Assembly: GCA_031422555.1 (NCBI GenBank)
Contig: JANPLZ010000124.1
Location: 1 to 10,612 of the forward strand
Direction: 5' to 3'
Origin: JANNAT01 sp031422555
Lineage (GTDB): Bacteria > Pseudomonadota > Alphaproteobacteria > Rhodobacterales > Rhodobacteraceae
DNA: 10,612 nucleotides
The notes under the pieces are model-generated. The model was given only the letters and a program-made list of their open reading frames with translations, was not told the origin of the DNA and made no database searches. Position 1 is the first letter of the stretch. Every line of letters starts with the position of its first letter. The position numbers were made by a program, and so were the translations under genes. Below are positions 1 through 5,799 of the stretch, piece after piece.

Positions 1-300
1 TTTGATGCCCGAAAGCGCTGTCTGATAGGCCCGCAGCACCCCCGCCTGAAAAAACGGCAGCTTCAGGCACAGCGCGCGCACCTCGTCCGTCCAGCCCTTT
101 GGCGCACCCGCCTCATCTTCGATGCCGTCGACAGAAATCACCGCCCGGCCCAGAAAATCGACCAGCGTTAGGGTCAGGTCTTCCAACGGCATCACCCGAA
201 ACCGGACCGATACGGTCTGTTCGACCTGTCCTTGATCGGTGGGGACCAGAATGGTGGCAGTTGTGGTGAAGGTGGGGTTCTCAACGATCTTAAAGGCCAT
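1..300 (-). CDS. Phage tail assembly chaperone-like protein, partial (3' end beyond left edge)
   Basis: The frame opens with ATG at 300 and stays open for 100 codons to the window edge, so only the N-terminal part is seen. A GGAG ribosome site (plus-strand 307-310) lies six bases before the ATG. The protein starts MAFKIVENPTFTTTATILVP, then has a short basic RFRVMPLEDL segment, an acidic stretch and, near the edge, a LPFFQAGVLRAYQTALSGIK tail. This layout is that of small chaperones encoded next to the tail tube gene in B3-like siphophages, which help load the tape measure before tube polymerisation. The position straight after the tube gene supports the call. Many such genes make a second, frameshifted product. 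Any slippery site would lie beyond the left edge and cannot be checked here. Confidence 0.7.
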   Translation of the reverse strand, partial: MAFKIVENPTFTTTATILVPTDQGQVEQTVSVRFRVMPLEDLTLTLVDFLGRAVISVDGIEDEAGAPKGWTDEVRALCLKLPFFQAGVLRAYQTALSGIK

Positions 301-328
301 GATGGGCTCCGCGCGTTATGGGTTGGGA

Positions 329-1255
329 TCAGGTGCAGACAAGCGTCCATTGGTCGTTGCCAAGGGTCGGTTGCGGGGCCATCGACAAGGGCCATTCAAC
401 GATGTTCTGGCTTTGCTCGATGCCGGCCACCCGCATCATCTGGGCGGCTGCGACGTTCAGCGCCACGCGCGATCCGGCAACGGTGCCATGCTGCAATGCG
501 ATTGCGACGTTGCTTTGGCTGTTTGCCAATGAGAATGGGTTCAGCGTGGCCAGTGGCACGGCTTCAACGCGCGCCTCCATCGTCTCGGCGCGGTCGGTGA
601 TGATGATGCTATCGCTGTTGATCAGGAACCGGCGTTCCACCTGATTGCCCATATCCATCATGAACGACTTGGTCACCAGCGCCACGCCCCCTACAGTAAA
701 GGTGGGTGTGTTCGTTTTTGACGCGATCAGCGGGGTGCCAAAGCCGGTCAGGGTGACGGCGACATTGGCCACATCGGTTGCAAGTTGGAACAGGCCCGAG
801 AATTCAAAATCGATGTAGGGAACGCCCTGCGCATTCACCATGAACTTGGCATTGCCGCGCGATCCGCGAAGCACATACCGGGTGCCATCAATACCCAGAT
901 GGATTGTGGCCGATTCCTGCGCCTGACTGATCGGGTTATAGGTGACAGAAACGCCCGCCGCGACCACTTGCGCCACACCGCAGGCCCGCAACAGCGGACC
1001 CCAACCTGGGGCCACACCCAAGCTGCCTGCCGCCTGCATCTCGACCTTGAATGACAGCTTTTGGTACAGCTCTGCCGGGATCGACTTTTGACCGCCAAAG
1101 TAAGGCAGGTCCAGATTGCGGTTAACATCCTGCCCTTCCATCGGCGACAGTTTGACATCAATCGCCAAAATGGCGTTGGCCCCGCCTGTGGGGGCGGCAT
1201 CGGTGCCATAAACCGTTTCGATTTTGGCCAGCAGAACCTTCTGTTTCCAAAACAT
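329..1255 (-). CDS. Phage tail tube protein (major tail protein, siphovirus type)
   Basis: This 308-aa protein probably polymerises into the non-contractile tail tube. It opens MFWKQKVLLAKIETVYGTDA, the usual start of this tube family, in which a short amphipathic N-terminus is followed by a conserved Tyr-Gly-Thr-D segment. The rest is rich in beta-type stretches with many Val, Thr and Gly, as expected of a tube beta-barrel fold. A strong AAGGAGG site lies six bases before the ATG and sits inside the last codons of the upstream 64-aa gene, whose stop is one base from this start. The next gene downstream is a tail assembly chaperone-like protein 28 bases away, the standard order. There is no sheath gene before it, unlike Mu itself. 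The family call rests on N-terminal pattern and position. Confidence 0.8.
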   Translation of the reverse strand: MFWKQKVLLAKIETVYGTDAAPTGGANAILAIDVKLSPMEGQDVNRNLDLPYFGGQKSIPAELYQKLSFKVEMQAAGSLGVAPGWGPLLRACGVAQVVAAGVSVTYNPISQAQESATIHLGIDGTRYVLRGSRGNAKFMVNAQGVPYIDFEFSGLFQLATDVANVAVTLTGFGTPLIASKTNTPTFTVGGVALVTKSFMMDMGNQVERRFLINSDSIIITDRAETMEARVEAVPLATLNPFSLANSQSNVAIALQHGTVAGSRVALNVAAAQMMRVAGIEQSQNIVEWPLSMAPQPTLGNDQWTLVCT

Positions 1256-1256
1256 C

Positions 1257-1451
1257 TCAGGCCTCCTTCACATCAGCATCGGCACCTTCAGGCGCATCCA
1301 GGACCAAGACGCCATCGATCAGCGCGTAACTGCCGCCGCCATTTGGCAGGGGCTGGGCTGCAACCGGCGTGGTCACGGCAACACTTGGGTCCGTGATCCC
1401 TGTCGGATCAGCAGCCGCTGCAGCATCGGTTGGATTTTTTTTGGCAGACAT
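1257..1451 (-). CDS. Small unknown phage protein between tail terminator and tail tube genes
   Basis: A 64-aa protein of unknown function. The ATG at 1451 overlaps the stop of the upstream gene (TGATG, one shared base), and a GAGGA site precedes it, so translation looks coupled. An in-frame ORF extends further upstream but would overlap the terminator gene by 135 bases, so the ATG at 1451 is preferred. The N-terminal half is low complexity (Lys, Asp, Ala, Thr and Pro rich). The C-terminal half has a PLPNGGGSYALIDGVLVLD segment that may form a small beta hairpin, then an acidic tail. In Mu the short gp38 (DUF2635) sits at the same place. The two share small size and a Pro-Leu-Pro followed by Gly, but I do not see enough to assign that family. 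The strong ribosome site and tight packing make it a real gene. Confidence 0.75.
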   Translation of the reverse strand: MSAKKNPTDAAAAADPTGITDPSVAVTTPVAAQPLPNGGGSYALIDGVLVLDAPEGADADVKEA

Positions 1452-1891
1452 CACGTGATCCTCAACTGATCGGGAACGGAAAATTCCAAGGCATAGACCA
1501 CGACACCGGGCTTCAACTCGGCCAGATAGCCGCGCGCCAGGCGCACATCGCCGCCGGTCGTTGATCCGGACGGCACCCAGCCACACAAGGTGGCAATCAC
1601 CGCGTTCTGAGTGGCGCTGACCTCATCGATGGCCTTGGCTCCTTTGCGGTCGCCGTGGGCGGCAAAGGTCAAAAACACGGCAAAGCTGAACTCAATGCCT
1701 TGCACAAACGCCCCTGCAAAATCCTGAACAGCCCCACCGCGCACGCCTAACGGCACCACATGCGCGCGGGGCTTGGCCCAAACCTGCGCAGGGGCTGCCA
1801 TCAACGCGGCCAATTCTGCCGCCCCCTCCACCGATCCCAAGTCGGGCAAAGTGGATTTAAGACGGGTGATGATGGTGGCGGCTTCGATCAT
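1451..1891 (-). CDS. Tail terminator / neck protein (Mu gp37-like position, tail completion)
   Basis: This 146-aa protein is likely to cap the tail tube and form the interface to the head. It starts MIEAATIITRLKSTLPDLGS, an amphipathic helix typical of tail terminator families. The segment around residues 35-75 (PAQVWAKPRAHVVPLG, then a string of small hydrophobic beta strands) and the late GGDVRLARGYLAELKPGVVVYALEFSV region fit the alpha/beta fold of such proteins. Its start overlaps the DUF1320 stop (TGATG) and its stop overlaps the next start, so all three genes are probably translationally coupled. In Mu this slot holds gp37 (DUF1834). The divergent sequence looks closer to siphovirus terminators. 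The role is inferred from size, opening helix and position. Confidence 0.65.
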   Translation of the reverse strand: MIEAATIITRLKSTLPDLGSVEGAAELAALMAAPAQVWAKPRAHVVPLGVRGGAVQDFAGAFVQGIEFSFAVFLTFAAHGDRKGAKAIDEVSATQNAVIATLCGWVPSGSTTGGDVRLARGYLAELKPGVVVYALEFSVPDQLRIT

Positions 1892-2322
1892 CAGATGAAG
1901 CCTTTCATGTCGTCGGCAGTGAAAGGCCGTTCGCGGTCGACAACCTGCACCCCCGATGCGCCCGAAGACGCAGGCTCGACGCCTGCTGCATCCGGCATCC
2001 GGATCATGCCACTGGCGATGTCGCGCAGGGTTTTGATCGCCGCATCATAGTCGGCCTTGATCTTGTCCTCGGGCGAGGTGACGTGCAGCTTCCACAGCGT
2101 AACAGCGGCGGCGATATCGGCGATCAGCGCGGGCGTTCCGGCCAGCGGCAACACATAGCGCCCCGCCAGATAGCCGTTGATCACCGCGTCCGCGTCCGCC
2201 ATCGCCCGTGTCATCACGACAGTGTCAATCACCCCCAAAGGCACCTCGCCGCGATCGGTCAGGGCAATCAACATGCCCTCACCCACGCGGTCGATCATCA
2301 AAGGGGTTGAGGTATAGGCCAT
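1891..2322 (-). CDS. DUF1320 family neck/head-completion protein (Mu gp36-like)
   Basis: A 143-aa protein with the DUF1320 pattern. It begins MAYTSTPLMIDRVGEGMLIA, has a run of D-rich residues near 40-46 (ADADAVINGYLAGRYVLPL) and a helical middle section in which ALIADIAAAVTLWKLH is followed by the acidic helix of residues 80-100. This family belongs to the head-to-tail connector set of Mu-like phages and probably adds to the portal ring after packaging. The last 30 residues are a poorly conserved Ser/Gly/Ala linker ending in ADDMKGFI. A clear ribosome site is not seen: a GAAAG stretch is too far upstream. The gene follows the gp35-like gene by 39 bases and overlaps the next gene by one base. 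Confidence 0.88.
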   Translation of the reverse strand: MAYTSTPLMIDRVGEGMLIALTDRGEVPLGVIDTVVMTRAMADADAVINGYLAGRYVLPLAGTPALIADIAAAVTLWKLHVTSPEDKIKADYDAAIKTLRDIASGMIRMPDAAGVEPASSGASGVQVVDRERPFTADDMKGFI

Positions 2323-2361
2323 CGGTTTAACGGGCTTTCAAAGATGGGTTAAACGGCGCGG

Positions 2362-2736
2362 TTAAAGCGGGTCTTGCACGACGCTGATCATCAGGGCCGG
2401 ATCGTCCGCCAGCGCTCGGGCTTCGGCCACCGTCAGCTCGGACGCTGGGATCAACACACGCTCCGGTCCAAATTTCCGCCCAATGCGCCAACGGCCCTGC
2501 GCGGGGCCTTTGACGGCAAGGGTGACGCCATCAGGGCCTTTCAGATCAGATATCGCCGCAGCGATTTCGGCGGCAGGCACTTCAATACCGGCTGCCAATA
2601 TCGCGGCTACGGCTGCGTTCTCCTGATCTTTGGCGTCTTGATCAGCGGCAGCTTGGATTGCCAACAGATCAGCCGCCGCCGCGTCTTCTGCGATCTTTGA
2701 CTGATCGACTGATGGTTTTTCAGCATGCTTTGTCAT
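2362..2736 (-). CDS. Mu gp35-like protein with FluMu-type C-terminal domain (HI1506-related)
   Basis: I take the ATG at 2736 as the start because a GAGGGA site lies just upstream. A longer frame to 2835 would run back through the hairpin and into the capsid gene end. The 124-aa product has an Ala/Asp-rich, helical N-terminus (residues 1-60), then a compact domain. Its GRWRIGRKFGPERVLIPASE motif and the following LTVAEARALADDPALMISVV match the pattern of the small FluMu-type domain: Arg/Gly-Phe-Gly, then Pro-Ala-X-Leu-Thr, then D-P-X-L. This domain is found in Mu gp35 and in HI1506-like proteins of Mu-like prophages. It sits straight after the major capsid gene, the normal place. Its molecular role is unknown; head assembly or completion is the usual guess. 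Confidence 0.8.
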   Translation of the reverse strand: MTKHAEKPSVDQSKIAEDAAAADLLAIQAAADQDAKDQENAAVAAILAAGIEVPAAEIAAAISDLKGPDGVTLAVKGPAQGRWRIGRKFGPERVLIPASELTVAEARALADDPALMISVVQDPL

Positions 2737-2761
2737 GATTTGTCCCTCGTTCAGTTTGTCG

Positions 2762-2796
2762 AAGGGGGCGGCACACAGTGGCCGTACCGCCCCCTC
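2762..2796 (-). terminator. Strong RNA hairpin between capsid and gp35-like genes (attenuator or mRNA-stability element)
   Basis: The minus-strand RNA can form a stem of 14 pairs with a 7-base loop. The 5' arm is 2796-2783, the loop 2782-2776 and the 3' arm 2775-2762. The core is eight perfect pairs (GGGGGCGG with CCGCCCCC), flanked by A-U, C-G and three G-U pairs. The G-U pairs become A-C mismatches in plus-strand RNA, so the structure favours the coding direction. It starts 20 bases after the capsid stop and ends 25 bases before the next ATG. No U-run follows, so a simple Rho-independent terminator is unlikely. Partial attenuation or protection of the capsid message from 3' decay is more plausible. 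Confidence 0.6.
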
Positions 2797-2815
2797 TGGA
2801 AAAACTGACCTCAGA

Positions 2816-3709
2816 TCAGGCAAGCCACGGCACAACGATCAGTTCTGCGGTGCCTTTCCATTCGTTGGTCACACCGCCGGTGCCATATTCGGAATTCAGC
2901 AATTGACGGGCTTCGCTTTCCAAGTTTGGTGGCACAACCAGCAGGTTCGGCACCAAACCAAGCGGCGCGCCGCCGTCTGCTTTCATGCTGGCAATGGCCC
3001 CACGGGCAATTTTGTAGTTCGCCGGGGTCAGGGCCTGCTTCGATCCCCAAGCCATTTGCGGCAGCCCGTAACCCACGTTGCAACGCATATCGACGCCGTA
3101 GATGTATTCATTGCGGTCAAACACATTGTCGTCGCGGGCATCATCCTTGGCGGTAAACACCGGCGCTTTGCGCTCTTGATAGATGATCGGCTTGATTGGC
3201 CGGTTGGCGCACATCAGGAACCACGGGGTGCCAGCGCCGCCATCTGTGTTGGCGTAGACACCCATGGTGCCGTCGGCCAACATCACCGGGTGGTCAGTGT
3301 CAAAGAAGAACTGGTTGTCCCAGCAGTTGGTTGTAAACCCGGCCTTCAAAAGACCCCAGACAAGTTCTTCGGGCAGGCGCGCAGCACCATCCCCCATCAT
3401 CGTAAAGCCATCAGAATACATCGCAAGGTTATCGTCTTCGATGTTGTTGCGGTTGACGGCGATGGTCTTCTCGAAGTGCTTGTTCTGGATCGTGTAAGAG
3501 GCTTCGGAAAGGTTGTCGATCAAACGTGGGCCCAGCCATTCACGCATCCCGGTCAGGCTTTTCAACCAACCATATGTGTTCATCGCAGTGGTAGATCGCA
3601 CGGTTTGCGAAACGCGGTCCTTCATCTTGGGGACGGCGTCAAAGGCATCCTTGAACTGCGTGTTAAAACCTACGCGTAGCGCTTGGATATTAGGGGCGGT
3701 GATCAGCAT
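2816..3709 (-). CDS. Major capsid protein, Mu gpT family (Mu gp34-like)
   Basis: This 297-aa protein should be the main head subunit with an HK97-type fold. It shows the gpT-family signatures: an N-terminal LRVGFNTQFKDAFD segment, FEKTIAVNRNNIEDD at residues 79-93, and CWDNQFFFDTDHP at 129-141. The C-terminus (NLLVVPPNLESEARQLLNSE, then a final VVPWLA) is also typical. The length is close to the usual 300 residues of the family. An AAGGA site precedes the ATG by about nine bases. The gene follows the decoration-like gene by 12 bases and is followed by a strong hairpin, consistent with a highly expressed structural gene. Confidence 0.95.
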   Translation of the reverse strand: MLITAPNIQALRVGFNTQFKDAFDAVPKMKDRVSQTVRSTTAMNTYGWLKSLTGMREWLGPRLIDNLSEASYTIQNKHFEKTIAVNRNNIEDDNLAMYSDGFTMMGDGAARLPEELVWGLLKAGFTTNCWDNQFFFDTDHPVMLADGTMGVYANTDGGAGTPWFLMCANRPIKPIIYQERKAPVFTAKDDARDDNVFDRNEYIYGVDMRCNVGYGLPQMAWGSKQALTPANYKIARGAIASMKADGGAPLGLVPNLLVVPPNLESEARQLLNSEYGTGGVTNEWKGTAELIVVPWLA

Positions 3710-3721
3710 GTCAGGGGTTCC

Positions 3722-4156
3722 TTACGACAGAATTGCGCGGGCAAGGGCTTCATCAAAGCGGACCCAGACGCCCAGGGCGTCGACGTCATAGATGATCCCT
3801 GCGGGTGAGCGGGTGTTGGTGCCGTTGGTCTTGGCCACCGTCTGATCGTCGACGATGTAGCAAGCAGCGCCAATGTCGGCGGTGACAATCAGATCACCGG
3901 CGGCAGAGTTCGCAAAGCGGAACACGCCTTCACGGAACGGCTGCTGTGTCACGCCAGCGGCCACACTTGTGCCCGGCGCTTCAGCACGACCAACGCCAAA
4001 CGAACCAACAGCGGTGGCCCCTTTGATCAACTGGCCAGCCGCGTTGCGCATCAGCAGCGATCCGCTGAAAATTGACTGTGCGGCACCAAGCAGACCTGTG
4101 CGCATATCTGCGGGAACCAGCTGCTGGGTGGATCGGTTTTCTGTCAAGGCAACCAT
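3722..4156 (-). CDS. Capsid decoration/cement-like protein
   Basis: This 144-aa protein sits between the protease/scaffold and the major capsid gene, where many phages keep a head-stabilising decoration protein. It is rich in Gly, Ala, Val and Thr with a likely beta-rich fold. The C-terminal part carries a Phe-Arg-Phe-Ala-Asn segment, then ACYIVDDQTVAKTNGTNTRS and AGIIYDVDALGVWVRF, a pattern common in phage proteins described as structural cement or decoration. The start overlaps the protease stop (TAATG), and an AAGGA site lies about nine bases upstream. No cysteine cluster, membrane segment or enzyme motif is visible. The role is inferred from place and composition; I cannot name a family with certainty. 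Confidence 0.7.
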   Translation of the reverse strand: MVALTENRSTQQLVPADMRTGLLGAAQSIFSGSLLMRNAAGQLIKGATAVGSFGVGRAEAPGTSVAAGVTQQPFREGVFRFANSAAGDLIVTADIGAACYIVDDQTVAKTNGTNTRSPAGIIYDVDALGVWVRFDEALARAILS

Positions 4157-4734
4157 TAGAGTGCATCCTTCTTGGCTGTGTCCGCTTTCAGGGCGGCCAG
4201 AAATTTCTCAGGGGAAATGCCCAGCTGTTCCGCGACAGCGGTCTGCTCGGCATTCAGCGAGGTAATCTCGCCGCCTGCGATCGGCGGCTGGGCGGTGATG
4301 CCCGACGCCCCAAGGATGGGCATTCCGCCGATTTCCTTCTCAACCCGCGCCGGGTCTTCCTGGTGCATGGCGATGTAGTGATCGCGCAGCGGCTTGACGC
4401 TGACCCGGCCCGCCTTAATGGCGGCATCCACAAAGTTTGTGGCTGCAGCCAAGGAGGTGGCTGCCGTGATCGCATTCAGCGATGTGGTAAGCTGGCTGAC
4501 CTCGGTCTGCAGCGCCGTGATGACGGCATTGCCGCCCTTAGCTGCGCGCGCGGCTGCAAGGATTGCGGCAGGATCGCTGCCCTCGATGCCCAAAGCCACG
4601 CCGATCTCGGCCAAGGCCGTCTGCATTGCAGGCGCATCATCGGCTTTTTTCATGCGACCGATGGCGGCGATGATCGCCTCTTCGGTTGCGTCGTCACCAA
4701 GGCCCAAAGCCTTGGCAATGGCTGCCATGTTCAT
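4156..4734 (-). CDS. Probable internal in-frame scaffold protein (Mu Z-like), nested in the protease gene
   Basis: An ATG at 4734 lies in the same frame as the protease gene (its residue Met159) and would give a 192-aa protein equal to the scaffold half. A GGAG site sits six bases before it, much better than the site of the full-length start. The boundary falls exactly between the protease-like and the helical scaffold-like halves. In phage Mu the scaffold Z is made from an internal start of gene I, so the same arrangement is expected here. The product is helix-rich, with MAAIAKALGLGDDATEEAII at its start and no catalytic motif. Confidence 0.65.
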   Translation of the reverse strand: MNMAAIAKALGLGDDATEEAIIAAIGRMKKADDAPAMQTALAEIGVALGIEGSDPAAILAAARAAKGGNAVITALQTEVSQLTTSLNAITAATSLAAATNFVDAAIKAGRVSVKPLRDHYIAMHQEDPARVEKEIGGMPILGASGITAQPPIAGGEITSLNAEQTAVAEQLGISPEKFLAALKADTAKKDAL

Positions 4735-5208
4735 GGTGGTCTCCGTGTTGAGGGAAGTCAGGCCCATCAGGTTGGGCTTGTTGGTCAGCGATGCGCGCAG
4801 CACCCGCGTGATGGTTTTGTCGGCCAAATGGTTGAACACAGGCGAGATGCCGCGATAAGCGCGGTCGACCAACAGTTCGGCCCCGGCCTTGGTCCATTCG
4901 ACCCGGCCCCACAGCCCATCTGTGCGGGCTTGCAATTCCTTGATCCAACCCCGCGCGGGCGCGCCGGTGCCGTTCTGCATGGCAGTGTCGATCGCGTGGT
5001 TCTCATCAATCGGCATGCCGCGTTCGGATTGCATGGATGCTGCGATAACCGCCGCCATATCGGCCACCTTATAAGGGCCGCGATTGTCATAGGTCTGGAT
5101 GTCGCCCTGCGCCGCTGGCAGCAGATGCACCCATACCGGGGCCTCCGCACTGTCGGGAAGGTCGATGGCCGCCGCAAGGGCGACTAAGGGGATGGCCGAT
5201 GTCTTCAT
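4156..5208 (-). CDS. Mu I-like head maturation protease with C-terminal scaffold region (gp32-like)
   Basis: This 350-aa protein fits the Mu-like I family. The N-terminal half (about 1-150) is the protease, which trims scaffold and capsid parts during head maturation. It contains MPIDENHAIDTA around residues 65-76 and RGISPVFNHL around 119-128. In related families a His and a Ser in such segments are catalytic, so His71 and Ser122 are the likely pair; this is inference by pattern. The second half (159-350) is Ala-rich, helical and acidic/basic mixed, as expected of a scaffold. It ends in a compact LNAEQTAVAEQLGISPEKFL motif. The ribosome site before the ATG at 5208 is weak (TTGGG). The stop overlaps the decoration gene start. 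Confidence 0.9.
   Translation of the reverse strand: MKTSAIPLVALAAAIDLPDSAEAPVWVHLLPAAQGDIQTYDNRGPYKVADMAAVIAASMQSERGMPIDENHAIDTAMQNGTGAPARGWIKELQARTDGLWGRVEWTKAGAELLVDRAYRGISPVFNHLADKTITRVLRASLTNKPNLMGLTSLNTETTMNMAAIAKALGLGDDATEEAIIAAIGRMKKADDAPAMQTALAEIGVALGIEGSDPAAILAAARAAKGGNAVITALQTEVSQLTTSLNAITAATSLAAATNFVDAAIKAGRVSVKPLRDHYIAMHQEDPARVEKEIGGMPILGASGITAQPPIAGGEITSLNAEQTAVAEQLGISPEKFLAALKADTAKKDAL
4741..4744 (-). promoter_or_regulatory. Internal ribosome binding site for the nested scaffold start
   Basis: GGAG on the minus strand with a six-base spacer (ACCACC) to the in-frame ATG at 4734. A second in-frame ATG follows two codons later (4728). The site lies within protease codons 155-157, encoding part of a Thr/Glu/Thr linker, where there is little protein constraint. 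Confidence 0.6.
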
Positions 5209-5263
5209 GAACCCAATATCGCAGGTTCAAACGCCCTAAAATATCCGCAACGGTGTGTGGGGA

Positions 5264-5722
5264 TCAGACCTGCTGGCCGAATGCCGTGGATAGTGCCTCG
5301 GCTATCTCGGCCAGAATATTGTCTTCATCTTCTTGGGATATACCAAGGAAAGGCCGCGCAGGAATGTTACCCCACAAATGCGGAAACCGCGCTTTTGTCC
5401 CTCCAAACTGCATCATGGCGGCATAGGGTTGCGGCGATCCGACTTCGACAAAGTCTGATCCCGATTCAGGAAAAATTTCCCGGTTGAGGCGATTGTTCGG
5501 GCCAAACAGAGGACGGCTATCGCGGCTGCGCGCCAAAGTGACTGGTGATTTGGCTTTCCAAGCAGAGCCGTCCGGGGCCTGTCCTTTAAGAAAGCGCTGC
5601 TTGGTCGAACGGACCAGCAGCTCGCCGATGGCTTTCATAACGGGCGTCATATCTTCCAACAGCGCCGCTGCACGCGTCAGAGCGGCGGTAGCAGCCTCAG
5701 CCTTGAGTTCAACGACAAACAT
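5264..5722 (-). CDS. Phage virion morphogenesis protein, Mu gpG family (gp31-like)
   Basis: A 152-aa protein of the virion morphogenesis family (Mu gpG), which acts in head completion or head-tail joining. Visible signatures are an N-terminal amphipathic helix region (ALTRAAALLEDMTPVMKAIG), RFLKGQAPDGSAWKA at residues 43-57, which is the family hallmark (Phe-x-x-x-x-x-P-D-G-x-x-W), then YAAMMQFGGT at 100-109 and IPARPFLGIS at 120-129. An AAAGGA site precedes the ATG by about eight bases. It lies between the MuF gene and the protease, as in Mu, with gaps of 77 bases upstream and 55 bases downstream. Length is normal for the family. Confidence 0.94.
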   Translation of the reverse strand: MFVVELKAEAATAALTRAAALLEDMTPVMKAIGELLVRSTKQRFLKGQAPDGSAWKAKSPVTLARSRDSRPLFGPNNRLNREIFPESGSDFVEVGSPQPYAAMMQFGGTKARFPHLWGNIPARPFLGISQEDEDNILAEIAEALSTAFGQQV

Positions 5723-5768
5723 GGCTATATTCCTTTGAAGGCGTTATGGAAACACTGTCTCATACACA

Positions 5769-5790
5769 GCACGGGTCCGCCGTTTCGTGC
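5769..5790 (-). other. Weak hairpin in the gap after the MuF gene
   Basis: The minus-strand RNA can pair GCACG (5790-5786) with CGTGC (5773-5769) over a 12-base loop, with one or two wobble pairs outside. It lies 10 bases after the MuF stop in the 77-base gap before gpG. No U-run follows. It could be a weak processing or attenuation site, but a five-pair stem may also be chance. Confidence 0.25.
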
Positions 5791-5799
5791 CAGAACGCC

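Noticed and set aside
1452..1586. Longer N-terminus for the 64-aa gene (start at 1586)
   Set aside because: It would overlap the tail terminator gene by 135 bases in another frame with Arg/Cys-rich shadow composition. The coupled ATG at 1451 has a GAGGA site.
2325..2354. Inverted repeat GTTTAAC / GTTAAAC in the gap between gp35-like and DUF1320 genes
   Set aside because: Only seven AT-rich pairs with a 16-base spacer and no continuation; probably chance. It was considered as an operator or hairpin.
2737..2835. Longer N-terminus for the gp35-like protein (start at 2835)
   Set aside because: The extension translates the hairpin region and the capsid gene end, has no family similarity, and the ATG at 2736 has its own ribosome site.
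2735..3679. Plus-strand open frame of 314 codons opposite the major capsid gene
   Set aside because: It is the antisense shadow of a GC3-rich gene. The minus-strand frame has clear gpT-family motifs and a ribosome site; the plus-strand product has no recognisable domain.
4072..5187. Plus-strand open frame of 371 codons opposite the protease gene
   Set aside because: Antisense shadow. Its composition is rich in Arg, Gly, His and Cys with no fold pattern, while the minus-strand frame matches the Mu I protease family.
5209..5263. Possible promoter in the 55-base gap before the protease gene
   Set aside because: A few AT-rich bases are present, but no convincing -35/-10 pair can be supported in a late phage operon.
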